A stretch of 64,000 nt of DNA, from positions 106,675,296 to 106,739,295 of the forward strand of contig NC_081415.1 of NCBI RefSeq assembly GCF_030272615.1, written 5' to 3'. The position numbers were made by a program, and so were the translations under genes. The DNA comes from Cryptomeria japonica. Taxonomy: Eukaryota; Streptophyta; Pinopsida; Cupressales; Cupressaceae. The notes below the pieces were generated by a model. That model did not search any database and was not told where the DNA came from. It worked only from the letters and a program-made list of their open reading frames with translations. This document shows, piece by piece, positions 23,041 through 33,700 of the stretch (within the stretch, counting starts at the first letter, position 1; each line of letters starts with the position of its first letter).

Positions 23041-23433
23041 ATCCCCATAATGCTTCCTTACAAATTGAAGTCCTCATCCATAGAACGCTTGTTAAACATG
23101 TCCTAATAGATGGGGGAGCTAGCCTAAATATTTGCTCTATGAATCTTGTCTGTGCTCTAGGATATTAAGAAGATGCAGTTGATCCCCAGAAAAATATCAA
23201 AATCAAATCACATAATGAAGAAGAACATTCATCTAAAGGAATGGTGATATTACCCATCACAGTGGGGCCTTTGCAGAAGGACATAGCATGCCAAGTTCTA
23301 GATGTGGACCTACCATACAATATACTCTTGGGGAGACCATGGATTCAAGACATGCAGGCTATTACATCAACATATCATCAATGTGTCAAATTTCCATACA
23401 ATGGATAGGAAATCACAATATCAGTAGAATGAA
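23041..23433 (+). pseudogene. pro: Ty3/gypsy aspartic protease, decayed and truncated
   Basis: Encodes a retropepsin-like domain: VLIDGGASLNICSMN (catalytic Asp present, DGG form), EEHSSKGMVILPITVGP, and YNILLGRPWIQDMQAITSTY. TAA and TAG codons break the frame (for example after LGY near 23167). It closely resembles the protease at 50017-50424. The sequence breaks off at about 23433 where the LTR-like sequence resumes; RT and RNase H, which should follow, are absent from the whole segment. Confidence 0.85.
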
Positions 23434-23436
23434 ATC

Positions 23437-23997
23437 GTTGATTGAGAATTAATCAGCTATTTGACTCTTTTTAGAAACTTCTAGCAACCAATTTGGTTAG
23501 GGTTGTTTAGTTGTTTTTTAATCTCAGTCGTTGATTGAGAATTAATCTCGGCCATTGGTTTTCCAACGAGAGTAGTATATAAGGGGTTCAGGGGGCATTT
23601 GGAAAACAATAAATTGTGTGGAGAAACTTGTAGTGTTAGCAAGTAGTCTTGCAATGTTAGTAAGGGCGCAGTGATAGCGTTGGGATAATAGAGGGGTGGA
23701 ATCTCAGCAGGAGAAATTGGGAGGTCGTCGAAGCTCTACCAGTAACAGGCAAGCAGTATTTGTATCTCTTAATTTGTTGTAGCTAATATATATTCCTCAT
23801 CTGCAGTACTGGTTTTCCCTTCGGGGTTTTTCCAGGGACAATTGTCCGAAAATATTGTGTTCATTGTGTAGCGCATTTTTATGAATTTGTAAAATTGCAA
23901 TTGTATTATTTTCCAATATTTATTGCTCAGATAATCTATTAAAAATAGGAAGATAATAATCAAATAACTGTAATAGATTTTTCACACGCCCTTCTCA
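23437..23997 (+). repeat. Right piece of the split LTR-like sequence
   Basis: Starts with CGTTGATTGAGAATTAATC, which recurs at 23527-23546, then the 47-bp sequence shared with 16374-16420. A TATA-like GTATATAAGG lies near 23575. CTGGTTTTCCCTTCGGGG near 23812 is typical of plant copia LTR R/U5 ends. It ends ...CTTCTCA next to ACCCT. No PBS follows, so it is a solo or truncated LTR. Confidence 0.6.
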
Positions 23998-24002
23998 ACC
24001 CT

Positions 24003-25118
24003 CTTAATCTTTACCATAAGCGATTTCCCCACCGACTGGGCCAAATCCATACCCTGCAAGTCCATACAATTTAGTACAACATTTTAAACAAATTTTAAAC
24101 AACGCGTGGCATTTGATTTCCCAAACATGACGTAACGATACCTCAATCTCCTTTGCGGTAGCAAGCAATTTGTCGTCTACAAGAAACCAAAATTTGGATT
24201 TTCCCACCTCAGGCTTTCCTTTCACTGAGTAAACAGTTTCTGGCTGGAATTATATGCTCTGCAGCTTATTGTTAACACTCTTTTCTCCAAAGTTGTACTC
24301 CGAAAACGTCAGGTGTGCAATCTCGCGAGTGAAACTTCCGTCGTCACCTCCAAATTTCTGATATCATTCCAAATCAACTTTCTATTAGTTATCATATATT
24401 AAGAAGAGCAGAGAGAAAGAGCAGAAAGCAGAGGAGAATGTTGGGGGATTACCTCGCAATACCAGACACCGGTGTGTGCAAACTGACTGGGAACAGCAAT
24501 GTCACCAATACTCAGGTCGTTGGGTTTCGCACTGGCTGCTCTTCCATTGTGAATTACTGCCCTTACACTGAAGTGAGTGAGTAGCAACTGTGTCGTCTGG
24601 GCTGCATTAACCTGTGCCATAATCACTTACCTTCAGTCTAACTAGACTAATCTTAGTACTATTTGGCTAAAGAAAACACATGTATTAGTCTTTTTACTGA
24701 TCCAGTTCCGGTCATGGCCAGAATAGTCCTGCACCCTTCAACTTCTCCCACATAGAACCTTCGACCTGTAGCACACAGTACCAGTTAATATAACTCTACC
24801 CGATTTTAAACTAGAAAAAGAGAAATATTGTCTTAATCCTCAGCCAGATTAAAATTAATAAAATAGGAGAAAGAGAGAAGAATGGAGTTTGTAACAACCA
24901 GAGATATCCAAAGAAGGCAGGTCCTCGTCAGGGTGGAACCATCCCTGATCCAGAACTACTTTGAGTTCTGCCTCGCTGGAAACCAACAGACCATAATGCT
25001 TCCCCTTCGCATTGATAAGCTTGATCTTTACGGCCACTTCTTCTGCAATTTCAGCATGAGAGAGTAATGGAATTGCAGTCAACAAAAACAGAAAAAATGC
25101 AGGGCTGTGGAAAGCCAT
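24003..25118 (-). pseudogene. Secreted phosphorylase-superfamily (bark-storage-protein-like) gene, 5' part
   Basis: The only host gene recognised. Exons inferred on the minus strand: 25118-24899 (220 bp), 24765-24698 (68), 24611-24453 (159) and 24357-24142 (216). All have GT..AG borders and the phases add up. The protein begins with a signal peptide (about residues 1-22), then KGKHYGLLVSSEAEL, GRRFYVGEVEG, NAAQTTQLLLTHFSVRAVIH, IGDIAVPSQFAHTGVW and KFWFLVDDKLL, in the order of plant PNP/UDP-family storage and nucleosidase-like proteins. The pocket motif expected as H-(Y/F)-G-I-A-G reads HNGRAAS. A TAA at 24250-24252 falls at about codon 185. A fifth exon (IAYGKD near 24010) is cut by the insertion; its remainder is at 16150-16263. 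I could not resolve the exon 4-5 junction. A pseudogene. Confidence 0.82.
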
Positions 25119-26743
25119 CGCAAGCTAACTCAAATGAAATTGAGATCCGCTTCTTGTGTGTTTTGAATCGCACTACCCTTATGTCAAATGTATAATGTAG
25201 GACGCCGATTAGCTTCCACTTTAAGATTAAAAAACAGATTTGACGTCTAATTCACACTTTAATATTATGATCATAATTTTTAGTTTAAATCAAATTAAGA
25301 AAATAAAAAATCAGAGAAAATTAATAAATTAAAAAAGTGAAGATCTATATAATGAGACAGAAATAAACACATTGAGGGTAAAACGAGATAACTAGTTGTT
25401 TAATGACTTGAAAACTTGCTGCACGCACTCTTGCGGTGTCTGCTCTGTTCTCGCACTAACCATACAAATTTATAGAAAGGAAAGAATTTAGAACCATTGC
25501 TTTCATTTAACAGATGACAAGAATTGTTTTAGAATGAAATAAAACACAACAAAAACATTGAAAAACAAATAGAACTCGTTGAAACCATGGCAAGTGACTT
25601 ACCTGAAGGTCAAAAATGGCAGAGTTTGGAAGGAAAAAATTGACGAGACCCTACCATAGGAGAGGAAGTATGCCTAGTCCTTGGTGGTCAAGGACAACTA
25701 TATGAATAGACAAATTAGATTTCTTTCATCTGCAGCTTTATTTTACCCTTCTGTGATTATTTTTTAAATAAAATAGAATCTACTATATTCGTAGACTCTG
25801 CAATGGTTGTGGGATGGGCACAAATGAGTTTTGACAGGCATACAAAATGTGGAACAAAGACCAGGCATTGAAAATACTCACACCTCTAGAAAATATCCTG
25901 TCGCAGATTCGTAGACTGCAAGAAATGGACAGAAATATCTTTTGTGAAGAAAAAAACAACGTTAAACTTACATGTAAATGCAATTGGCTCTCCCCTTAGA
26001 CGTGTATGCCGATCTCCCAGCATTAACAGGGCTCGTCAACGCTTAGATAGAATCCATGCAAAATGTGGAAGCATGGGAAGGGCACGTCGATCGTCTACCA
26101 TGCAAAATGAGGAGGCACGGCTGAGGCACGTGGTTTTCTAAACAAAGAATTGATGTGAAAGATTAATGATTCCATACTGAAGAAAAATTCGAATCGAACT
26201 TATTTGCAGGTAATCACCTAAAAAGAGAAAGTGATTACAAAGTTCTGCTAAAACTCTACTAAATTTATTCAATGAACATCAAATATATTTATCATGCTTT
26301 CTTGTTAAATGGACATCATAGATAGTGATTGTTTGCCTTCCACAAACGATAAGCCCAAAATTGCATTATTAAACTGTTAGATTGACATAAATGAACAATT
26401 GCATCTTGGTGTGTAATGAATATGTCAAAGAGGTGTGGACATTCAATTGAAAAAAACTGGTCTATTTTTTGTATATAGTTGTTTAGTACATGATATTTTG
26501 GTAGGTCATTTAGCAAATGATGTTGTTTATGTAACAAATATGAGTATGGAAAAGTGATAGCTTTAAACCAACTATGCATCCACTAACATGGATCCAAACA
26601 CGACTAAGCTTTCCTCATTTTGTTGAAATGGTTATTGAGTATGTTATAATTAGATGTATTTACATTTGAATTATAATTATTACTATAATATATTATGTTT
26701 TATATAATATACATTATTAAATAAAAATATCACATAATATAAT
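25119..26743. other. Upstream flank of the host gene, no further gene seen
   Basis: Mixed composition, then AT-rich from about 26630. It would contain the promoter of the minus-strand phosphorylase-like gene; a weak ATTATACATTT lies near 25185-25195, not convincing. Short ORFs lack family hallmarks. Confidence 0.45.
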
Positions 26744-28430
26744 TAATATAGAGAGAGAGAAGGGATAAATGGGACATAAAGTGAGGAAGAGAGATGGAGA
26801 AAAAGAGATAATGAGAGAGGTGGAGGGCCCAAAATGTAGAGGGGGATAGAAAGAGACTAACAATTAAAGTGGCATGTTTGTGGCTTCACATTTTATATGC
26901 ATCTCTACTAGGGTAGTTGTTGTGATATATGCCATAACCTATTCTAAAGCTCCCATTTTGGCACACGTAAGGATCAAGCAATAAAAGTGTTTAGTGATTG
27001 TCTATACATACATTTTGATTACATTTTCTTAAAATTTTGTAAGGACTTTTCAACAAATCCATTTTATGCAGTTTTTGTAATTGTAGCAATCCATGAGAGA
27101 ACATAGATAGAGGGCAATACAAAGAGATAGAGAGGGATAGGGAAAGAGATAGAGAAATAGGTAGAAAGATAGGGAGATAGAGATAGAGAAAGATATGGAT
27201 AGAAAGAGATAAAGATAGGAGTAAGATAGAAATAGAAAGATAGAGTACAAGAGAGGGGAGAGAAATAGAGAGAGGGGGGAGAGGATAAGGAGAGGGATGG
27301 GGAGATAAAGATATAGAGATATTGATATAAAGAGATAAAGAGATGAGTAAGAAGGAGATATAGAGTAGGAGAGATGGAGCGGATAAGACAGAGAGGTAGA
27401 GATAATGAATTATATAGAGAGGGAAGGGAGAGACAAGGTGATGGAGATAAAAGGGGCAAGAGTGAGACAAGTGTGATAAAGACATGTAATAGAGAGAGGT
27501 ATATATAGAGAGAGACAGAGGTATAGATGGAGATAGAGGGGGAAAGAGTGAGAGGGAAATGTGGTAAAGACAAGTAATCGAAACAGGCATAGAGAAACAA
27601 AGATAGAGACAAACCAAATATATAGATAGAGAAAGAGAAAGATATAGAGATTGAGATATAGATAGAGATAAGAAGGGAGAAATAGGGATTATTTGAGAGG
27701 GAGATATAGAGAAGGGCGTATGTGCATATAAATAGACAAAGAGATAGGGAGAGAAATAGACGAGAGAGAATAAGTAGAGAGATATAGAAAGAGGGAGTGA
27801 TCAGGAGATATGAAGAGAAGGAGAGGAATAGAGATAAAAGGAGGGATAGATGGGGATAGAAAGGAGAGATGGAGAGATAGATATAACTTGGAAATATGAA
27901 AGGGATTGGAGAGAGGAGACAGATGGAAGGAGAGAGGGAGAATGAGAAATAGAGATAGACAGAGGGAAACAATGAGGGATGGGGAGATGGAGGGATGGGG
28001 AGATGGAGAGATAGAAAGATAAAGATATAGGAAGTGATATATGGAGGCTGGGAGAGGAATATATATAGAGATAGTAGGAGAGATGTGGGGAGAGATGGAG
28101 TGAATAAGGGAGGGAGTGATAGAGAGAGAGATGGGGATCAAGATCAAGAGAAAGTGTGATATAAAGGAGGTGATATATAAAATTAATAGATAGAGGGGGA
28201 GGAGAGATAGAGATATGGAGAGAGAAACATAGAGTGTGTGTGAGAGAGTGATTGGGAGAGAGAAATAGAGATAGAGATAGGGAGGGAGGGAGTGTGTGAG
28301 AGAGAGTAATGAGAGACCTCAAGATGGAGATAGATGAAGAGAGATGTATATATATAAATAAATAAAGAGGGGTGGAGAGAAATAAAGAGAGGATAGAGAA
28401 GTAGAGAGACATAAAAATAGGGAGTGATAG

Positions 28431-28473
<43 letters not shown>
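26744..28473. repeat. GA-rich (purine) low-complexity tract
   Basis: 26744-26855 and 27090-28473 are almost purely purine plus T on the plus strand, built of GAGATA/GAGAGG/GGGAGA words and ending in a perfect (GA)n run at about 28431-28470. Between them lies about 230 bp of ordinary sequence. The complementary Ser/Leu/Ile-rich ORFs are artefacts. Confidence 0.9.
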
Positions 28474-28475
<2 letters not shown>

Positions 28476-28900
28476 TTAGAATCAATTGAAGTAGCACACT
28501 TATTCAATATTATTTTAAAAAATAAATTTAGTAATCTACATTATATAATATATAACAATAATATTATTTAATTTGTATAGTTTTATATAAATATTGCATA
28601 TTTTATATTATAAAATACAATGCAAAATAATAAATAAATATAAGTATAATATTATTCTAATATAAATTTACATTATTTAAAAATAATATATATAATATAG
28701 AATTAATCACATATAATTAATTAAAGTTTTTGAATATGGGAAAACAGGTTTTGATGGGCCCCTAAAACCCAATATAGTCAGAAGATCAAAAGATAAACAT
28801 TACAGTGCAGCTAAACAAAAATACAATAAACAAAGGAAAGACAGTTGGTGAACAAAATGCCAGCAAACAAGAGAACGTTGATTATAGACCAAAAAAGACT
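28474..28900. other. AT-rich spacer, nothing recognised
   Basis: Very AT-rich to about 28730, then a segment that may be the 3' end of the minus-strand copy B. No ORF. Confidence 0.5.
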
Positions 28901-30660
28901 GACAGAGGCCCAGGCTTAGGTTAATTTCTGAAGCATTTCCACCGCTTCCAGCTCCATCTATTCCATATTTTCCACTACCCGCTTAATATCCTTGATTTGC
29001 TTACTGTGTCTTTTTGCATCCTTTTAGTGCTTGCTCTCGTTCTTCTCCCAAGCCTTGTGTCCTTATCATCTCGGGTGTCATCCTCAACATCAATAATGCC
29101 CTCTGGGATCTTATCCCCTTGGTAGTTCTCCAGCTTGCAGATAAGGGATTTCATATTGGCCGAGGTAGCCTTCAAAATTTGTGGCTATGCTCACCTATTT
29201 TTTTGAGCGTGTGCTCAACTCCATCAAGTCTCTTATCATTGGCACCTACTCTATTTTCCAAGCTAAGAAAGCTATTGCAGTTAGCGTTGATAATCTCCTC
29301 AATGTTACCAATCCCTTTGGTGAGCTCACTAAGATAGTCAAGGAGGGAATTGAACTTTCCCGAGCCTAAAGCTTGTAAAGTCTCGATTTTCCCTGCTTCC
29401 TAGGCTTGCTTGGTTTTAATGCCTTCAATTTCTTTATGCATCTATATGAGCACCTGTTTGAAGCTTTCCATACTGTTATTGATGCAGAGATCAATATCCA
29501 AGTGATGATCTTCCTAGTTCTTATCACTAGTATTATCAAGATTAATTTCAAGGCCAACCTCCCTATCCTGAGAGCTTTGAGCTTCTTTCATTGTCGTATC
29601 CTCCCCCATCAAGCCCTTCTAATTTAAAACAGTCTTGAGAGGTGACCGGTCCTTGGTGCCCACAAGGGTTTGGACCTCCTCACTTCCAGTGTCCATGTCA
29701 TTGTCAGTCCCATACTCCTCCTCATACTAGCTATCGTCCTCTCCTCTCTGCTTATTTTTGGCAACCCTTTGTTTTGTTTCCCCTTCTCTATTTTATTATT
29801 TATTTTGCTTGACCCAACAATTTGGGGGTTGTCCTCTATCTCTGCTTCCGTATCATAGCCTTCACCTTCCTCCCCATCAAAGTCATCGAAATCCTCATCT
29901 AATTTGGAAATCTTAGCTATATTCAATTGGACAGTCATGTTCTTGATGTGATTATATAGAATCACCATCAAACCTTCGTGCATTGCAGGGTTCATACTGG
30001 GGTTGGAAATTGCATCCTTGATCCCCACATTAAGGGCACAGAAAAGATAATAGGGAAAGAAATTTTATCTTTATACCTAAAATGATTAAGTAAAACAAAA
30101 TGGTAGCTGTAAACCCAAGTGTATCTATCATTAAGCGTGATAAACTCTATAATAGCAAAAAAAACCCTTCACCAAATTAACTTAATTACCTTCAGCGAAA
30201 AGTAGGTTTGGTTGCCCTTCACCAGTCTAGCCCTTTCCTCCTCATTCTTTGGAAATTTCTTCATGGCAGCGTCTGAAATCTTTCTATCCCTATAAAACTT
30301 GATGCCCTCCATCGGAAAACCCGTTGTCTTCGCAATCATAGTTTCGGTCACCTTGACCTTCCTGTTTCCAATGGTTAATGTCCCTTCATTCCAGCCCTTC
30401 TTGAAGATTCTCGTGATTTTGGGTCGTTTATCCTACATATTTTCCATGAAATCTATCATCTTGGTGGCTTGAAGGATTTCCCGGACCTATGAACAACTCT
30501 TCCATTTCTCAATGGTGGTAGCCTCTGTTCTCTTTCATTTTCCACACATGATCCTATTGATATCAATAATTTGTAGCTCCCACTTGATTCCTTTCTTCAC
30601 AGCAAACTCTCTATGATGACCAGTTCAAATTATATAGGAGTTTCTGATGTTATTGTTGAA
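28901..30660 (-). pseudogene. Unknown repeat-borne protein family, copy B (decayed)
   Basis: On the minus strand: GWNEGTLTIGNRKVKVTETM, then AKTTGFPMEGIKFYRDRK and KKFPKNEEERARLVKG (about 30400-30180), then FITLNDRYTW and FVLLNHFR (about 30150-30050), then a segment with an acidic tract (DEDFDDFDGEEGEGYDTEAE, about 29880-29830) and a long Lys/Glu/Arg-rich, probably coiled-coil C-terminus. Stops and frame changes occur throughout. Copy A (13241-15620, plus) shows the same order of blocks. It lies just downstream of LINE-2 on the same strand, so it may have been carried with it or sit there by chance. No function can be assigned. Confidence 0.55.
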
Positions 30661-30784
30661 GAGGGATAAAAATGCCCATAAAGCATGTGAAGTTAACCTA
30701 CAATGATTGTTGTACCTCCTTCTCGGGAGCCTACAGAACTAGCGCCTACTGCCACGACATCTCCTTACACTTTGGGAAATGATA

Positions 30785-33700
30785 TCAAATATGTCCTTGC
30801 TTACCATGCAATCTTTCATAGATTAAGATATCATGTGCCGCGCACGGTAGCTCCCCTTCGCCATTCCAGGTAATAATTATCTCACTTCGTACCGCCACAT
30901 TGGCAGCCCAGTCAGCACTCCAGTTATCCTCTCTATAGACATGTGTGATGTGGCTTCTTTTAAACCCCTAAAGTAGCTCTTTGGCTGACTCAATGATGTT
31001 CTTGATAGCCCACGAAGGTTGATGATTACCAACAAGGCAGTTAATAATATTTTTAGAGTCGCCTTCCAACCAAAGCATTTTGACCCTTAAATTAGAGGCT
31101 AGTTTAATAGATTGAAGTGCACCCATAGCTTCCGCCATATGATTGGTTTGAATTCCTAAGGGATAGGCCACCGCTCCAGTGCAAAAGCTAGCCCCATTTT
31201 GGATGACACCACCGCAACTAGTCGAACCTAGATTTCCTTTTGTCGCCCTGTCAAAGTTGGCCTTGAACCACTCATTGGGGGGGAAGGACCAGCAACACAA
31301 ACTTCTATTGATTTGGTTGATGTTAGATCCCAAAGAGGCTGGGATATTTCATATTTTGAGAACATCAAAGTCCTCCTTAGTGCTAGAACAATGCACTCCC
31401 ATGGCCATCACATTCTCAACACAGTTATTTTTTATCTTGACCCAAACCACTTTAGAGGTGTTAATATCATCCCAGAATATTCTATTATTTCTCTCTTTCC
31501 ATATCCCCCAGAGGGTATGGGCAAAAGAGAACTTCCAAAGATTTCTTATGGTGATGTTATTGGTGGAATAATGCCAGCTTTTGAAACAATCCTACATCTC
31601 CTCCTGGAAAACCCAATTTAGCCTGCACATTTGCAAAAACATCCACCAAATAGGAGTGGTATAAAGACAGTGTAAAAAAATGTGGTTCACAGATTCCTCA
31701 TTATTATGACAAAGGTAGCAAAAGTTATGGAAACAAAATCCCCTCTTTCTTAAATTGTCAGTAGTAAGAATCTTGTTTTGCAAGAGCATCCACAAAAAGA
31801 TATTGATTTTGGGAGTCAACCCTAGATACCAAGCCTTGGCCCAGCACGGAATAGGATCTTGGGATTGAACCAGTAAAAGGACAACAAAAGAGACCAAATA
31901 AGTTCCTGACGAAGTCCCACACCACACCATATCATCTTCCCTTTTATAATTTAAGACGGCATGGTTGATCATTATGTTTACCTGCTTGAGTTTGGGATCA
32001 ATAAGTCTGAGGTCCACCCACTTTTGATCTTTCCAATAATCAACCACTTTGGTACCTATCTTCTCCTTTCAATTTTGGATCAGTGTATGAGAAGCTATCT
32101 TATTAAGAGGGGCTCCTCCAATCCAAGCATCATCCCAAAATTTGACCTTCCTGCCATCACCAATGGCCCAGACATTGTCGAGACTAGCAATACCTCTAGC
32201 CTGTATAACACTATTCCAAATGAATGAACCACTTGGTATCTGATCTACGACTAGGAAATCCTCTATGGTGGGAGATTGATTAAGTACTTAGCCTTTCAGA
32301 TATCATTACATTCTCCTTTTCCCTGATAAGCTCTGCAAATTTGTTTGACTAGGATAGTTATGTTCAAAGTTATGATATTCCTAAGACCCAAGCCCCCCTT
32401 CTTTTTGGGTTTACAAACATTTTCCCAAGCTATGACAGTCATTTTCTTCTTCTCCCCCACCCTTGATCACGGGAAGGCTTTCTGGATTTTCTCAATGGCA
32501 TCAAAAAATTTGCCAGGGATTTGAAAAAGGCTTAGAGCATACATTGGAAGACTCTGGAGGGAAGATTTTAAGAGTTGGATTTTTCCAACTTGACTAAGAA
32601 GGGTCCCTTTCCAACCAGCCAACTTTCTGTTGAATTTATCAACAAGACTATTCGAGAACAACTCCAAGGGTTTCAATCCCAAAGGGAGGCCAAGGTAGAC
32701 AATAGGAGGCTTACCAATTTGGCAACCAAGGATTTGAGCGATTTTGATTTGTCTATCTACAAGGGTATTGAAGAAGAAAATACAGCTTTTCTCCAAATTG
32801 ATGGTTTGACCCATTGCCTTACAATAAGTGTTGAGAAGGTTCTTCAAATTGGAAGCTTCTTTGATAGTGGATGATCCCATTAAAATGGTATCATCAATAA
32901 ATTATTGACAAGTGCAAGCTCTAAAACCAGAAGAGGGAAAAATACCATAGAGGAGCCCCACAGAAATAGAGTTGCTAATAAATCTACCTAGATAGTCAGC
33001 CAAGATGATGAAGAGTATGGGGGATATAGGATCCCCCTGCCTGATACCCCTTGAAGTTTTGAAGAAATTGGAAGGCACCCCATTAACAATGACAGAAAAA
33101 GAAGGGGTCGAGATGAGCTGGTCAATCAACTTAATGAATCTCACTCCAAATACAAAGGCACCCAACACCTTACCCAAGAAACTCCAGTCACACGGTCATA
33201 GGCTTTAGACAAATCTAGCTTCATTAGAAATCCTTGTTTTTTTCGAATCCACCAGTGAATGAATGTTTTTATGGATAGCAATGATGGATTCAAGGATTTG
33301 TTTGCCAAGAACAAAACCACTCTATTGGGGTGAAATGATCAAAGGAAGAATCCTTAACAACCTGCTAGTAATCACCTTAGAGATTATTTTATAAAAAGAG
33401 TTGCATAAGCTTATCAGTCGGAACTTATCCGTAGAATCTTCTCTTGGGCATTTGGGTATTAAAATGAGGAAGGTAGCATTAAGTTCCTTTTAGATTATTC
33501 TAGCCCCAAAGAAATCCTGCACACCTTTAACAACATCAACTTTGAGGATGTCCCAGAAGGTTTGAAAGAAGAATAAAGGAAAACCATCTGGGCCAGGGGC
33601 TTTGTTCCTGTCAAAAGAAAAGACAACTGTTTTGACTTCCTCCTCAGAAGGGATGGCCACCAAGGCCTTGTTCTGATCCTCGCTTATAGTAGAAGGGCTA

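Larger units (their letters stand above)
16264..23997 (+). mobile_element. Nested retroelement insertion that splits the host gene
   Basis: Bounded by ACCCT on each side. The outer layer is an LTR-like sequence: a left piece 16264-16420 and a right piece 23437-23997, which ends in CA. The inner layer, 16421 to about 23436, is a gypsy segment in the order integrase, 3' UTR, LTR, leader, gag remnant, protease; RT and RNase H are missing. A 47-bp identical sequence (16374-16420 and 23458-23504) flanks the inner segment. The left end lacks the usual TG at the exact TSD border (TG occurs 7 bp in), so the outer boundary is provisional. Confidence 0.65.

Noticed and set aside
25944-26141. Arg-rich 65-codon plus-strand ORF upstream of the phosphorylase-like gene
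   Set aside because: No family similarity; contains an internal duplicated word (ATGCAAAATG) that explains its composition.
26991-28507. Ser/Leu/Pro/Ile-rich ORFs up to 302 codons (also 11637-12355)
   Set aside because: Translations of GA/CT low-complexity tracts, open in overlapping frames; no start context or domain.
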